NCBI GenBank assembly: GCA_964531675.1
Contig: CAZHFW010000011.1
Coordinates: 33,963 to 97,962, forward strand
Reading direction: 5' to 3'
DNA from: CAZHFW01 sp964531675
Lineage (GTDB): Bacteria; Planctomycetota; Phycisphaerae; Phycisphaerales; UBA1924
Length of the DNA stretch: 64,000 bases
Positions 9,007 to 17,963 of this stretch are shown piece by piece (position 1 is the stretch's first letter; each line of letters opens with the position of its first letter). The position numbers and the translations under genes are program-made. A model generated the notes under the pieces. That model ran no database searches. It was not told the DNA's origin and worked only from the letters and a program-made list of their open reading frames with translations.

Positions 9007-10637
9007 ACGCCTCTCGAGCAACCCGCCGCCCGCGCGCCGTGCGGGCCTGCCGCTCGCTCGCGCTCGCCGCGGCAGTCCTTCTCTCGCCGACGGCCCGCGC
9101 GCAGGATGTTCTGGGCGCAGGCGAAGCCGGTGAAGCCCGCAAGCCCGCCCACGCCTGGCTGATCCTCAAGCAGGAAGCCGATGGCGACTGCGCCGTCGTC
9201 CATCTGCCTCCCCGCGAGGCGGTCATGGAGGATGGTCGCGTGCACGGCGCGCCCAGCGGCACCGTCCGCGTCGCGGCCCGGATCCGCACCACGCCCGAGC
9301 ACATCGCCGCCCTCGACGCCGATGTGTATCTGCTCTTTCCGCCGATTTCCGGCGCGCCGGGCCGCGAGGTCTGGTCACTCAGCGCTCGTGCGGCGGGGAT
9401 CGGCGATCTCTGGCGTTACGAGCCCGACGGCAGCCTCACGCCTCATCCCTCCCTGCCCATCCAGTTCGAGCCCGAAGCCTTCTTCGGAGCGGTCGGCCGT
9501 TTGTTCGTGCTGACTCGGGATAAGGAAAACCATCCCGGCATGAAGGTTCTCCACGAAGACCAGTGGACCGACATCACGCTTCCCGAAGACGTCGCGGCCG
9601 CGGTGAGGCTTGGCTATCGCACGATCGACGCCTGGGATCTGCCCGGCGGCTTTGCGCTGGGCATCGGCAAGGGCGATCAGACGCTCAGCTGGAAAGTGAC
9701 CATCTCCGGTCCGCCTCACTCGATTCCCACGCTTGCCTGGTCCGCCATGCCCTCGGGTGCGGCGTTCGGTCGCGAACGCGGCGGACAGTTCGCGGTTGGC
9801 GCCACACCCGTCCGCTGGAACCGCACCGACACCGCGATTCACCTGGAGTCGGTGGTGGGGGCCCAGGTCGTGTCGCTCGCGGATATCGCGGGAGTCTCCG
9901 AAGACGCTGCGGTCGTGCCCGCTGGGCCCGGTCGTGTGATCGTCGCGTGGAGCGAGCCGATCCCGCCCGATCCGCGCGTGCGCGAGCCCAAGCAGCGCTA
10001 CAAGCTGAGCCTCGCGGAGGTGTCTCCCGACACTGGCCAGGTTCTCTATCTGGGACCACCCAAGGGCGCGAGTCCGATCTCCGCGGACCAGTTTCGATTC
10101 CTCGTGCTGGGCATGGTCGCGCTGATGGCCGCGGTCCTGATGTTCGTGCTCCGGAGCTCGGGACGCGATCAGGAGGTCCACCTTGATCGTGACATGGCCC
10201 TCTCCGATCCGGGCCGTCGCATGGTCGCCTTCTCGGCGGACATCCTGGTCGGGCTGATCGTCTCCTCGCGGATCCTGGGGGTGGACCTGGCCGAGGTCAT
10301 GGAGCCCGAGACGCTGCTCCTGGCGGGCGGCCCGCTGGTGCTGCTCACCCTGGCCTCCGGGTTCGTGATCGGCACGCTGACCGAGTGGCTCTTTGGCCGT
10401 TCCTTCGGGAAGTTCCTCACCGGGATCGAGGTCGTGGGGCTCATCTCCCGGCCCGGATCCGGGTCCGCCACCGCCCGGCCCAAGCTCTGGCAGGTCCTTG
10501 TCCGCAATGCAATTAAGTGGGGTCTGCCCCCGGTCTCCGGGATCGCGCTCATCGATCCGTCGGGTCGCCATCAGGGCGAACGGTTGACCCGCACCGCGGT
10601 GGTGATCCGCTTCGAACCCGAGGGCGAGGAGCTCTGA
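9003..10637 (+). CDS. Exported multi-domain protein with C-terminal RDD membrane domain
   Basis: The 544-residue protein has a signal peptide (about 1-33, ending TARA-Q), a 320-residue extracytoplasmic region rich in beta strands and tryptophans (possibly an irregular propeller), a membrane helix near residues 362-380 and an RDD domain (from GRRMVAFSADILVGLIV) with two or three more helices. The RDD signature residues R and D are visible in that segment and FGRSFGKFLTGIEVVG follows. RDD proteins are small membrane proteins of mostly unknown transport function. The large exported N-terminal part is an unusual fusion. Confidence 0.7.
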   Translation: MNASRATRRPRAVRACRSLALAAAVLLSPTARAQDVLGAGEAGEARKPAHAWLILKQEADGDCAVVHLPPREAVMEDGRVHGAPSGTVRVAARIRTTPEHIAALDADVYLLFPPISGAPGREVWSLSARAAGIGDLWRYEPDGSLTPHPSLPIQFEPEAFFGAVGRLFVLTRDKENHPGMKVLHEDQWTDITLPEDVAAAVRLGYRTIDAWDLPGGFALGIGKGDQTLSWKVTISGPPHSIPTLAWSAMPSGAAFGRERGGQFAVGATPVRWNRTDTAIHLESVVGAQVVSLADIAGVSEDAAVVPAGPGRVIVAWSEPIPPDPRVREPKQRYKLSLAEVSPDTGQVLYLGPPKGASPISADQFRFLVLGMVALMAAVLMFVLRSSGRDQEVHLDRDMALSDPGRRMVAFSADILVGLIVSSRILGVDLAEVMEPETLLLAGGPLVLLTLASGFVIGTLTEWLFGRSFGKFLTGIEVVGLISRPGSGSATARPKLWQVLVRNAIKWGLPPVSGIALIDPSGRHQGERLTRTAVVIRFEPEGEEL

Positions 10638-10724
10638 CGCCGTCGCCTCCGCGGAATTGACGGGCGATCTTTGCGCGTTCGGGTAAAGATGGGCGGTCTG
10701 TTTCTCCGATAACCCGAGGCGAAG

Positions 10725-13382
10725 GTGTGCGCAGGCGAGCCGGCGGAGGTCCGGCGGACGCAGACCCGCGTGATCGGAGATCGAGTGGCGGACGCGAAGG
10801 CCAATCCCCAGAACGCTGCCAAAGGGGCCCCAGACGCCAAGTCGTCGCCCCCCAAGCTTCGTCACGTCTGGCAGGTCCCGGCCTTCGCCGCGGCATCGCT
10901 TGTTCTGGTCGGCGGCATCGCGGCGGTCATCATGACCGCGCCCAAGACCGACATCACGCCCTACTTCGAACAGGCCAACAAACTCGTCGAACGCCAGGAG
11001 TACGAGCCGGCGATCGACGTCCTCAACAACAAGCTCCTGGCGTATCTCGAGAAGGGCGCCTTCACGCCCGACCAGAAGCGCCAGTTCCATCAGCTCCTGG
11101 CCCGCTCGCTGTACTACGGCCAGAAGGCCAAGGGCATCAGCATCGAGGCCAACCACCGCAACATCATCTCCGAGTTCGATGCGGTGGAGAAGAACAACGG
11201 CGCCCTGAGCCCGAGCGACATCTACGCGGTCGCCGATTCGCTCGTCGAGCTCGGCAAGACCTCCGAAGGCCTCGAGCGTGCTGCCAACCTCCCGGAGTCG
11301 GAGCGCTCGCGGAAGTTCGAGCTCTACCGCCGCGTGATCGATCGCTCGCTCAAGGGACCCAAGGCCGATCAGGAGCGCGCGCTGAACCTCCTGGGTGAGA
11401 TGCTCGCCGACCGCGACCTGCCGACGTCGGATCAGGTGTGGGCGATCTCCAGGCAGGCCCGCGTGCTGAGCGACAACCACTACACCGAAGAAGCGATCAA
11501 CAAGCTTCTCCGCGCCCTCCCGAGGCTCACCAAGGCCGAGCCCTCCGAGCTCGGCGAGCTCTACCTGATGCTGGGCCGGGCCTACATGACCAGCGATGAC
11601 TTCGCCGAGGCCGGCAAGCAGTTCGAGCGGGCCGCGTCGCTTCTGGATGAGAACAGCGATTCCTGGGGCGAGGTCCAGCTCTGCCGGGCCCGCATCGAGG
11701 AAGCCCAGCAGAAGCTCGAAGACGCCAAGGGGCGCTACGGCCTGTTGATCTCCAAGTTCGGCGGCTCCTCGATCCATCTCCCCGCGCTGCTCGGCTACGC
11801 CGACACGCTCGCGGCGCTGGACCAGCCCGAAGAAGCCTTCGACAGCTACAGCAAGCTCGTCGACGCGATGGCCGCCGGGAAGACCGGGAGCGACACGTCG
11901 CCCGAGCGCGTGAAGGCGAGCCTGATGGCCCGCTTCAATGAGCGCTACAACGCGCGGCAGACGACGATCGCGATCCAGTTCGCCGATCTGGCCGAACGGC
12001 TCTTCGACACCGACGACTTGCCCGACGACGTCGCGGTTGCGCTGGGAAAGGCGCACCGCAGGCTCGCGGAAGAAGCCCTCGGGATCGACAACAGCGACAC
12101 CGACCGCGACGGCCCGCGCCCGGACGCGGGCTCGGGCTCGGCCCGCGATCTTGAGCAGCGCGCCAAGCTTGATGCTGCGACGCTTCAGCAGGCGCAGAAG
12201 CACTTCGTCTACGCCGGGCGTTACTTCCGCCGTCACGCCAACAAGGCGATCCTGAACGATCCGCGCGAGTACGCCCAGTCGCTCTGGGCCGCCGCCGACG
12301 CGTTCGACCGCTCGGGCAATCAGGAAGACGCGATCGCGGCGTTCCTCGATTATCTCTCCGCATTCCCGAGCGACGCCCGCGCATCGGAAGCCAAGTTCAG
12401 GCTGGCCCGCGCGTACCAGTCGCGAGGCGATCTCGAGCAGGCCGGGAAGCTCTACCGCGAGCTCACCGAGCAGCGCGCCGACGCGGGCGGCTCTCCCAAC
12501 TCCGGTCTCTTCGCCGACGCGTCGTTTGTGCCGCTGGCCCAGACCTATCTGATGGACGCCAATCCCGAGAACGACAAGCAGGCCGAGCAGATCCTCGCCT
12601 CGGTCGCGGGCGGACAGATCGGCGGCACCGACAGTGACAACTTCCGCCTTGCCCTGCTCGAACTGGGTCGCGTGTACTACCAGACCCGCAACTTCGAGCG
12701 CGGCATCGAGCGGCTCGACGAGTTCACGCAGCGCTATCCCCAGGATCCCGAGCTTGACCAGGTGCGCTACCGCCTGGCGGATTGCTATCGCCTCTCCTCG
12801 CGCCAGATCGACCAGCGGCTCCGCGAGGCGATGCCCGACTCCGAGCGCAAGGAGCTCGAAGAGCAGCGCAACGCCCACGTCAGTCAGGCCCGCCAGCTCT
12901 TCGAGCTGGTCCGCGACTCCATCGAGGCCAAGGAACAGCACCGCCGCACCGCTCTGGAAGAGACCCAGCTCCGCAACGCGTACTTCTACCTTGGCGACTG
13001 CGCGTTCGATCTCAAGGACTACGAGGCGGCGATCCGCTACTACGACGCGGCCCGCGAGCGCTACCCCAAGGACCCCGCGTCGCTGGTTGCGATGGTGCAG
13101 ATCGTCAGCGCCCACCTCGAGCAGGGTGACATGCGACGCGCCATGACCGCCAACGAGCGCGCCAAGCGATTCTTCGACAGTCTCCCCGCCAGCGTGTGGG
13201 ATGATCCGAATCTGCCGATGACCCGGCGCGACTGGGAACGCTGGCTCGACGCCACGTCCAAGCTCGCGACGATCGACTCCGAGCCCGGCGCCGACAAGGC
13301 TGAGAAGCCCTCGGAGCCAGGCAAGCAGGCCAGCGTGCCGACCACGCCGTCCGGTGCGGAAGCGGGGGCAAAGGGGCCCTGA
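10725..13382 (+). CDS. Large membrane-anchored TPR protein
   Basis: The protein has up to 885 residues. One hydrophobic helix (about residues 47-69) follows a basic N-terminus, so the bulk should lie outside the cytoplasm. From residue 75 on it is nearly all helical pairs of TPR type, for example SELGELYLMLGRAYMTSDD and DASFVPLAQTYLMDANPEN. The C-terminal 45 residues are a disordered lysine/proline/glutamate tail. The GTG at 10725 has a GAGGCGAAG site before it; GTGs at 10770 and 10785 are alternatives that still keep the membrane helix. It leads directly into the flagellar cluster (44-bp gap), so a role in flagellar assembly is possible but unproven. Confidence 0.7.
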   Translation: MCAGEPAEVRRTQTRVIGDRVADAKANPQNAAKGAPDAKSSPPKLRHVWQVPAFAAASLVLVGGIAAVIMTAPKTDITPYFEQANKLVERQEYEPAIDVLNNKLLAYLEKGAFTPDQKRQFHQLLARSLYYGQKAKGISIEANHRNIISEFDAVEKNNGALSPSDIYAVADSLVELGKTSEGLERAANLPESERSRKFELYRRVIDRSLKGPKADQERALNLLGEMLADRDLPTSDQVWAISRQARVLSDNHYTEEAINKLLRALPRLTKAEPSELGELYLMLGRAYMTSDDFAEAGKQFERAASLLDENSDSWGEVQLCRARIEEAQQKLEDAKGRYGLLISKFGGSSIHLPALLGYADTLAALDQPEEAFDSYSKLVDAMAAGKTGSDTSPERVKASLMARFNERYNARQTTIAIQFADLAERLFDTDDLPDDVAVALGKAHRRLAEEALGIDNSDTDRDGPRPDAGSGSARDLEQRAKLDAATLQQAQKHFVYAGRYFRRHANKAILNDPREYAQSLWAAADAFDRSGNQEDAIAAFLDYLSAFPSDARASEAKFRLARAYQSRGDLEQAGKLYRELTEQRADAGGSPNSGLFADASFVPLAQTYLMDANPENDKQAEQILASVAGGQIGGTDSDNFRLALLELGRVYYQTRNFERGIERLDEFTQRYPQDPELDQVRYRLADCYRLSSRQIDQRLREAMPDSERKELEEQRNAHVSQARQLFELVRDSIEAKEQHRRTALEETQLRNAYFYLGDCAFDLKDYEAAIRYYDAARERYPKDPASLVAMVQIVSAHLEQGDMRRAMTANERAKRFFDSLPASVWDDPNLPMTRRDWERWLDATSKLATIDSEPGADKAEKPSEPGKQASVPTTPSGAEAGAKGP

Positions 13383-13426
13383 GCAGGGCCTGAACGGGGC
13401 GGAGCCCCGGAAAGCGGAAGGTCAGG

Positions 13427-13927
13427 ATGACCATCAACCCACAGAACCCAAAGCCGCCGATTGACACCAGCTCGCCAGAGTCGGTGTACCGCGCGCTCAT
13501 CCGGATGCTCGAAACCCAGACCTCGCTCTACGGGCAGCTCGACGCCCTGAGCGAGCGGCAGCGCTCGGTGATCGAGGAAGACGACGCCGATCGGCTCCTG
13601 TCCGTCCTCGGTGAACGGCAGACCATCGTCGATCGCATTTCCATGACCAACCGCGACATCGAGCCCATCCGCCTCGCGTGGGAAAGGCTCCTCGAACGCG
13701 TCAGGCCCGAGTGCCGGTCCGACGTTGCCCGCAGGCTCGAAGGTCTCTCGGTGCTCGCGGGTCGGATCGCCAGGCGGGATGACGAGGATCGCCAGAAGCT
13801 CGAGAGCCGTCGCAACGCGATCGCGACCGAGCTGGCGGGCATGAACACCGGTCGCCGCGCCGTCAGCGCCTACGGCAAGCCCGCGGGTCCCACCAGCTCC
13901 GCGCGGTTCCAGGATCATCAGGCATGA
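13427..13927 (+). CDS. FlgN-like flagellar export chaperone
   Basis: The protein has 166 residues, mostly amphipathic coiled-coil helix: ALIRMLETQTSLYGQLDAL opens it and ERQTIVDRISMTNRDIEPI continues. The length and helix layout match FlgN-type chaperones, which bind hook-filament junction proteins FlgK and FlgL before export. The C-terminal 25 residues are disordered, as in FlgN. It is the first gene of the flagellar run and its stop overlaps the histidine-kinase start by four bases. Sequence similarity to FlgN is weak, so position carries much of the call. Confidence 0.6.
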   Translation: MTINPQNPKPPIDTSSPESVYRALIRMLETQTSLYGQLDALSERQRSVIEEDDADRLLSVLGERQTIVDRISMTNRDIEPIRLAWERLLERVRPECRSDVARRLEGLSVLAGRIARRDDEDRQKLESRRNAIATELAGMNTGRRAVSAYGKPAGPTSSARFQDHQA

Positions 13928-14919
13928 GCGCGACGCCCTCGGCCAACCCCCAGCCCATCGCATCGGGACTGACCAGCCCCGCGGGCTTCCCCATGACCCC
14001 CGGGGATCTGGCCGAGCTTCTGTCCGCGTTCAACGAAGTCACGTCGAGGCTCCAGGCGACCCACGAGCAGCTCAACGCCGAAGTCATCAGGCTGCGCACC
14101 GAGCTGGTCGAGGCCAACCAGCAGCTCGAGCGCTCGCGCCGACTGGCGGCGCTGGGAGAAATGGCCGCGGGCATCTCGCACGAAGTGCGCAATCCGCTCG
14201 GGTCCATCAGGCTCTACGCCAAGATGCTCGAGGAGGATCTGATCGACCGGCCCGCGCAGCGCGACACGGTGCGCAAGATCGCCGCCGCGGCCCGAGGTCT
14301 TGACCAGATCGTGGGCGACATGCTCACCTTCGCGCGCGAGTTCCGCGTGAAGACCGACCGCTGCGACGCGTCCGATCTGTTCGATCAGGCGCTGGCGGCC
14401 TGCTGCCACGACGGCGTGCCCGCGTGGGGGCGCACCGAGATCGTCCGCGCCGACCAGCAGCGTCCGGGCCTGGAGGTCGAGGCCGATCATGGGCTGGTGC
14501 TCCAGGCGCTGGTGAACATCGTGCGCAACGCCTTCGAAGCAATCGCGGAAGTGCCCGCGGGTCAGCGTCAGGCCAGATTGACGCTCGACGTCCTGAGCCG
14601 CCAGGTGAGCGTGAACGATGGTCCCGTCCGGACCATGACCGCGCTGATCGTGAGCGATTCGGGGACGGGCGTGAGCGAAGAGACCATCAAGCGGATGTTC
14701 AATCCGTTTTACACGACGAGGGCGACCGGCACAGGTCTGGGCCTGGCGATCGTTCATCGGATCATGGATGCGCACGAGGGCCGTGTCATCGTGCGCAACA
14801 ACACCGACGCCGGCGCGACGGTGGAGCTTTTGTTCCCGGTCCGTGCGGCGGCCGAGCCCGCGGACGTGGTTGTCAGGCAAGGTTTGATCTCGGCGGGGTC
14901 GCCCGATCGAGGGGCGTGA
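13924..14919 (+). CDS. Soluble sensor histidine kinase, FlgS/FlrB-like
   Basis: The 331-residue kinase has no membrane segment. An N-terminal coiled coil (about 36-73) leads to the DHp domain with the phosphorylated histidine H86 in GISHEVRNPLGS. The ATPase domain shows the N box (NIVRNAFEAIAE), G1 (DSGTGV), F box (FNPFYTT) and G2 (GTGLGLAIV). It should phosphorylate the sigma-54 activator encoded 30 bases downstream. Soluble kinases of this type (FlgS in epsilon-proteobacteria, FlrB/FleS in gamma-proteobacteria) sense assembly state and switch on the middle flagellar genes. Confidence 0.85.
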   Translation: MSATPSANPQPIASGLTSPAGFPMTPGDLAELLSAFNEVTSRLQATHEQLNAEVIRLRTELVEANQQLERSRRLAALGEMAAGISHEVRNPLGSIRLYAKMLEEDLIDRPAQRDTVRKIAAAARGLDQIVGDMLTFAREFRVKTDRCDASDLFDQALAACCHDGVPAWGRTEIVRADQQRPGLEVEADHGLVLQALVNIVRNAFEAIAEVPAGQRQARLTLDVLSRQVSVNDGPVRTMTALIVSDSGTGVSEETIKRMFNPFYTTRATGTGLGLAIVHRIMDAHEGRVIVRNNTDAGATVELLFPVRAAAEPADVVVRQGLISAGSPDRGA

Positions 14920-14949
14920 TTCGGTTCTTTCACGAGCAGGAGGCTCGAC

Positions 14950-16410
<1,461 letters not shown>

Positions 16411-16420
16411 GACCCCGGGT

Positions 16421-16442
16421 GGGGCGGACGCTGGTCCGCCCC
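16421..16442 (+). terminator. Perfect 9-bp hairpin between regulator and flgB
   Basis: GGGGCGGAC-GCTG-GTCCGCCCC forms a perfect stem just after the regulator stop and 16 bases before the flgB start. No T tract follows, so it may attenuate rather than fully terminate, or may stabilise the mRNA end between the regulatory and structural genes. Confidence 0.5.
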
Positions 16443-16458
16443 TTGCGAAGGGAGCATC

Positions 16459-16881
16459 GTGCAGATCACCGGACTGATCAACGCCGGCGGGGAGGAGGTC
16501 CTGGAGTCGTCCTTGCGCTTCGCGGCGCAAAGGCAACGCCTGATCGCGCACAACATCGCCAACATCGCCACGCCCGACTTCCGACCGGTGGATGTCGCGC
16601 CCTCAGACTTCCAGAAGGCCCTTCGCGAGGCGGTGGACAACCAGCGCAAGACCGGGGAGTTCAAGCTTCCTCAGTCCGGGCCGGTCGCCTCCGACGCCTC
16701 CGGAAACCTTACGCTCAAGCCAAGCCCGGCCCAGAACCTGCTCTTCCACGACCGCAACAACCGCGACATCGAGTCCATGATGCGCGATCTGGCCGAGAAC
16801 GCCACCGCGTACCGCGTCAGCGCCGAGCTGCTCCGCGGGCGGATCGACACCATCCGCACCGCGATCAGCGGCCGAGTCTGA
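16459..16881 (+). CDS. flgB: Flagellar proximal rod protein FlgB
   Basis: A GTG start with AAGGGAG five bases upstream gives 140 residues, the normal FlgB size. The rod-family N-terminal motif (RLIAHNIANIATPDFRPVDV) and the C-terminal amphipathic helix used for rod packing are present. The long middle insertion of hook proteins is absent, as expected. It is exported by the flagellar type III system and joins the MS ring to the rod. flgC follows after 27 bases. Confidence 0.95.
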   Translation: MQITGLINAGGEEVLESSLRFAAQRQRLIAHNIANIATPDFRPVDVAPSDFQKALREAVDNQRKTGEFKLPQSGPVASDASGNLTLKPSPAQNLLFHDRNNRDIESMMRDLAENATAYRVSAELLRGRIDTIRTAISGRV

Positions 16882-16908
16882 CCCGAACCAGCCGCCCAGG
16901 GGTAACGC

Positions 16909-17337
16909 ATGTACGGCATCCTCGACATCTCGACCAGCGGCATGATCGCCCAGCGCGTCCGCGCCGAGTCGATCGCCTCCAACCTGGCCAACCGCAACAC
17001 CATTCTGGACAAGGATGGCAACGTCAACCCCTACCGGGCCCGCCAGGTCATGTTCGCCCCGGGCGACCCCAAGGCCTCCACGCCCCAGGGCCGCCAGATG
17101 GGCGTCCACGTGGCCTCGATCGCCATCGATCAGTCCCCGTTCAACATGCGGTACGATCCGGGGAGCCCCTACGCGTACAAGGATGGCCCCAACATCGGGT
17201 TCGTCCCCGAGCCAAACATCAACCCGGCGATCGAGCAGATCAATATGCTGGAGGCCAGCCGGGCCTACGAGGCCAACGCGGTCGCGGCCGAGGCGACCAA
17301 GCAGATGATCTCCATCAGCCTCAGGCTGCTGGGCTGA
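16909..17337 (+). CDS. flgC: Flagellar proximal rod protein FlgC
   Basis: The 142-residue protein starts MYGILDISTSGMIAQRVRAE, with the family motif IASNLANRNT, and ends in the conserved EASRAYEANAVAAEATKQM helix. All parts expected of FlgC are present. It works with FlgB and FliE at the base of the rod. The GG of an AGGGG site lies a few bases before the ATG. Confidence 0.96.
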   Translation: MYGILDISTSGMIAQRVRAESIASNLANRNTILDKDGNVNPYRARQVMFAPGDPKASTPQGRQMGVHVASIAIDQSPFNMRYDPGSPYAYKDGPNIGFVPEPNINPAIEQINMLEASRAYEANAVAAEATKQMISISLRLLG

Positions 17338-17368
17338 ATCAGACGGTTGGACCGGGCTGTTGAGCGGA

Positions 17369-17385
17369 CGGCACGGGGCTTGCGA
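17369..17385 (+). promoter_or_regulatory. Sigma-54 (-24/-12) promoter before fliE
   Basis: CGGCACGGGGCTTGCGA carries GG at 17370-17371 and GC at 17382-17383 with exactly ten bases between them. It matches the sigma-54 consensus TGGCACG-N4-TTGCW at all core positions. Initiation is expected near 17395, giving a leader of about 35 bases with GGAG at 17420-17423 before the fliE ATG. The activator encoded upstream in the same cluster is the obvious regulator. Confidence 0.75.
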
Positions 17386-17429
17386 GAGTCGGGTCAGCGT
17401 CATCGATTGTCGGGTGTTCGGAGTCGTCC

Positions 17430-17750
17430 ATGAGCGATCCATTGGGACTCATCGGGGCAAGAGCAGGGGGGGTAAATCCCCTCACGCCGCAGCGCACCGT
17501 CGCGGGCGGGCAACCCCTGGAACCGGGCCAGCCGAGCTTCAAGGACGTCCTGATGGACAACCTGAAGCAGGTCAATCAGCTGCAGCAGGACGCAACCAGC
17601 GCGATTGAGGACCTCCAGACCGGCCGCCGGTCGGATCTGGAAGGCGTGATCCTGGCGACCCAGAAGGCCGACACCGCCTTCCGCATGCTCCAGTCGGTGC
17701 GGAACAAGGTCATGGAGGCCTACGACGAGATCAAGCAGATGCGGGTCTGA
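17430..17750 (+). CDS. fliE: MS ring-rod junction protein FliE
   Basis: The protein has 106 residues, normal for FliE. The C-terminal half carries the family pattern FKDVLMDNLKQVNQLQQDA and ends EGVILATQKADTAFRMLQSV with the final RNKVMEAYDEIKQMRV helix. It links the MS ring to FlgB and is needed for export of rod parts. It is the first gene behind the sigma-54 promoter, so fliE-fliF and the genes behind probably form the middle-class operon. Confidence 0.94.
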   Translation: MSDPLGLIGARAGGVNPLTPQRTVAGGQPLEPGQPSFKDVLMDNLKQVNQLQQDATSAIEDLQTGRRSDLEGVILATQKADTAFRMLQSVRNKVMEAYDEIKQMRV

Positions 17751-17963
17751 CCGCGGCTGATCGGTCGTGATGCGCAAGAACTGCACCAAGGCCCGCGCGG
17801 GATCCGCGCGGCCGTGCGTCGAAACCTGCGCAGCAGATTCAAGCGCCAAGGGCGCGTGTTCCGACAATGCAGATGACGGGTGGGTGGTCTTGGCCCCGCC
17901 GAGGGGTGTCGCCTTCCCGTTTCGTGCGCCAGGATGGCGCGACCTGGCAGGGAGGCCGGGGCG

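Noticed and set aside
9375..13115. A 1246-residue open frame on the minus strand
   Set aside because: It lies antisense to the RDD and TPR genes, whose codon use, domains and signals are clear. Long antisense frames are expected in GC-rich DNA.
16432..16448. A second sigma-54-like site (GG-N10-GC) just before flgB
   Set aside because: Its GG and GC fall inside the hairpin at 16421-16442, and transcription would start at the flgB start codon, leaving no room for the ribosome-binding site.
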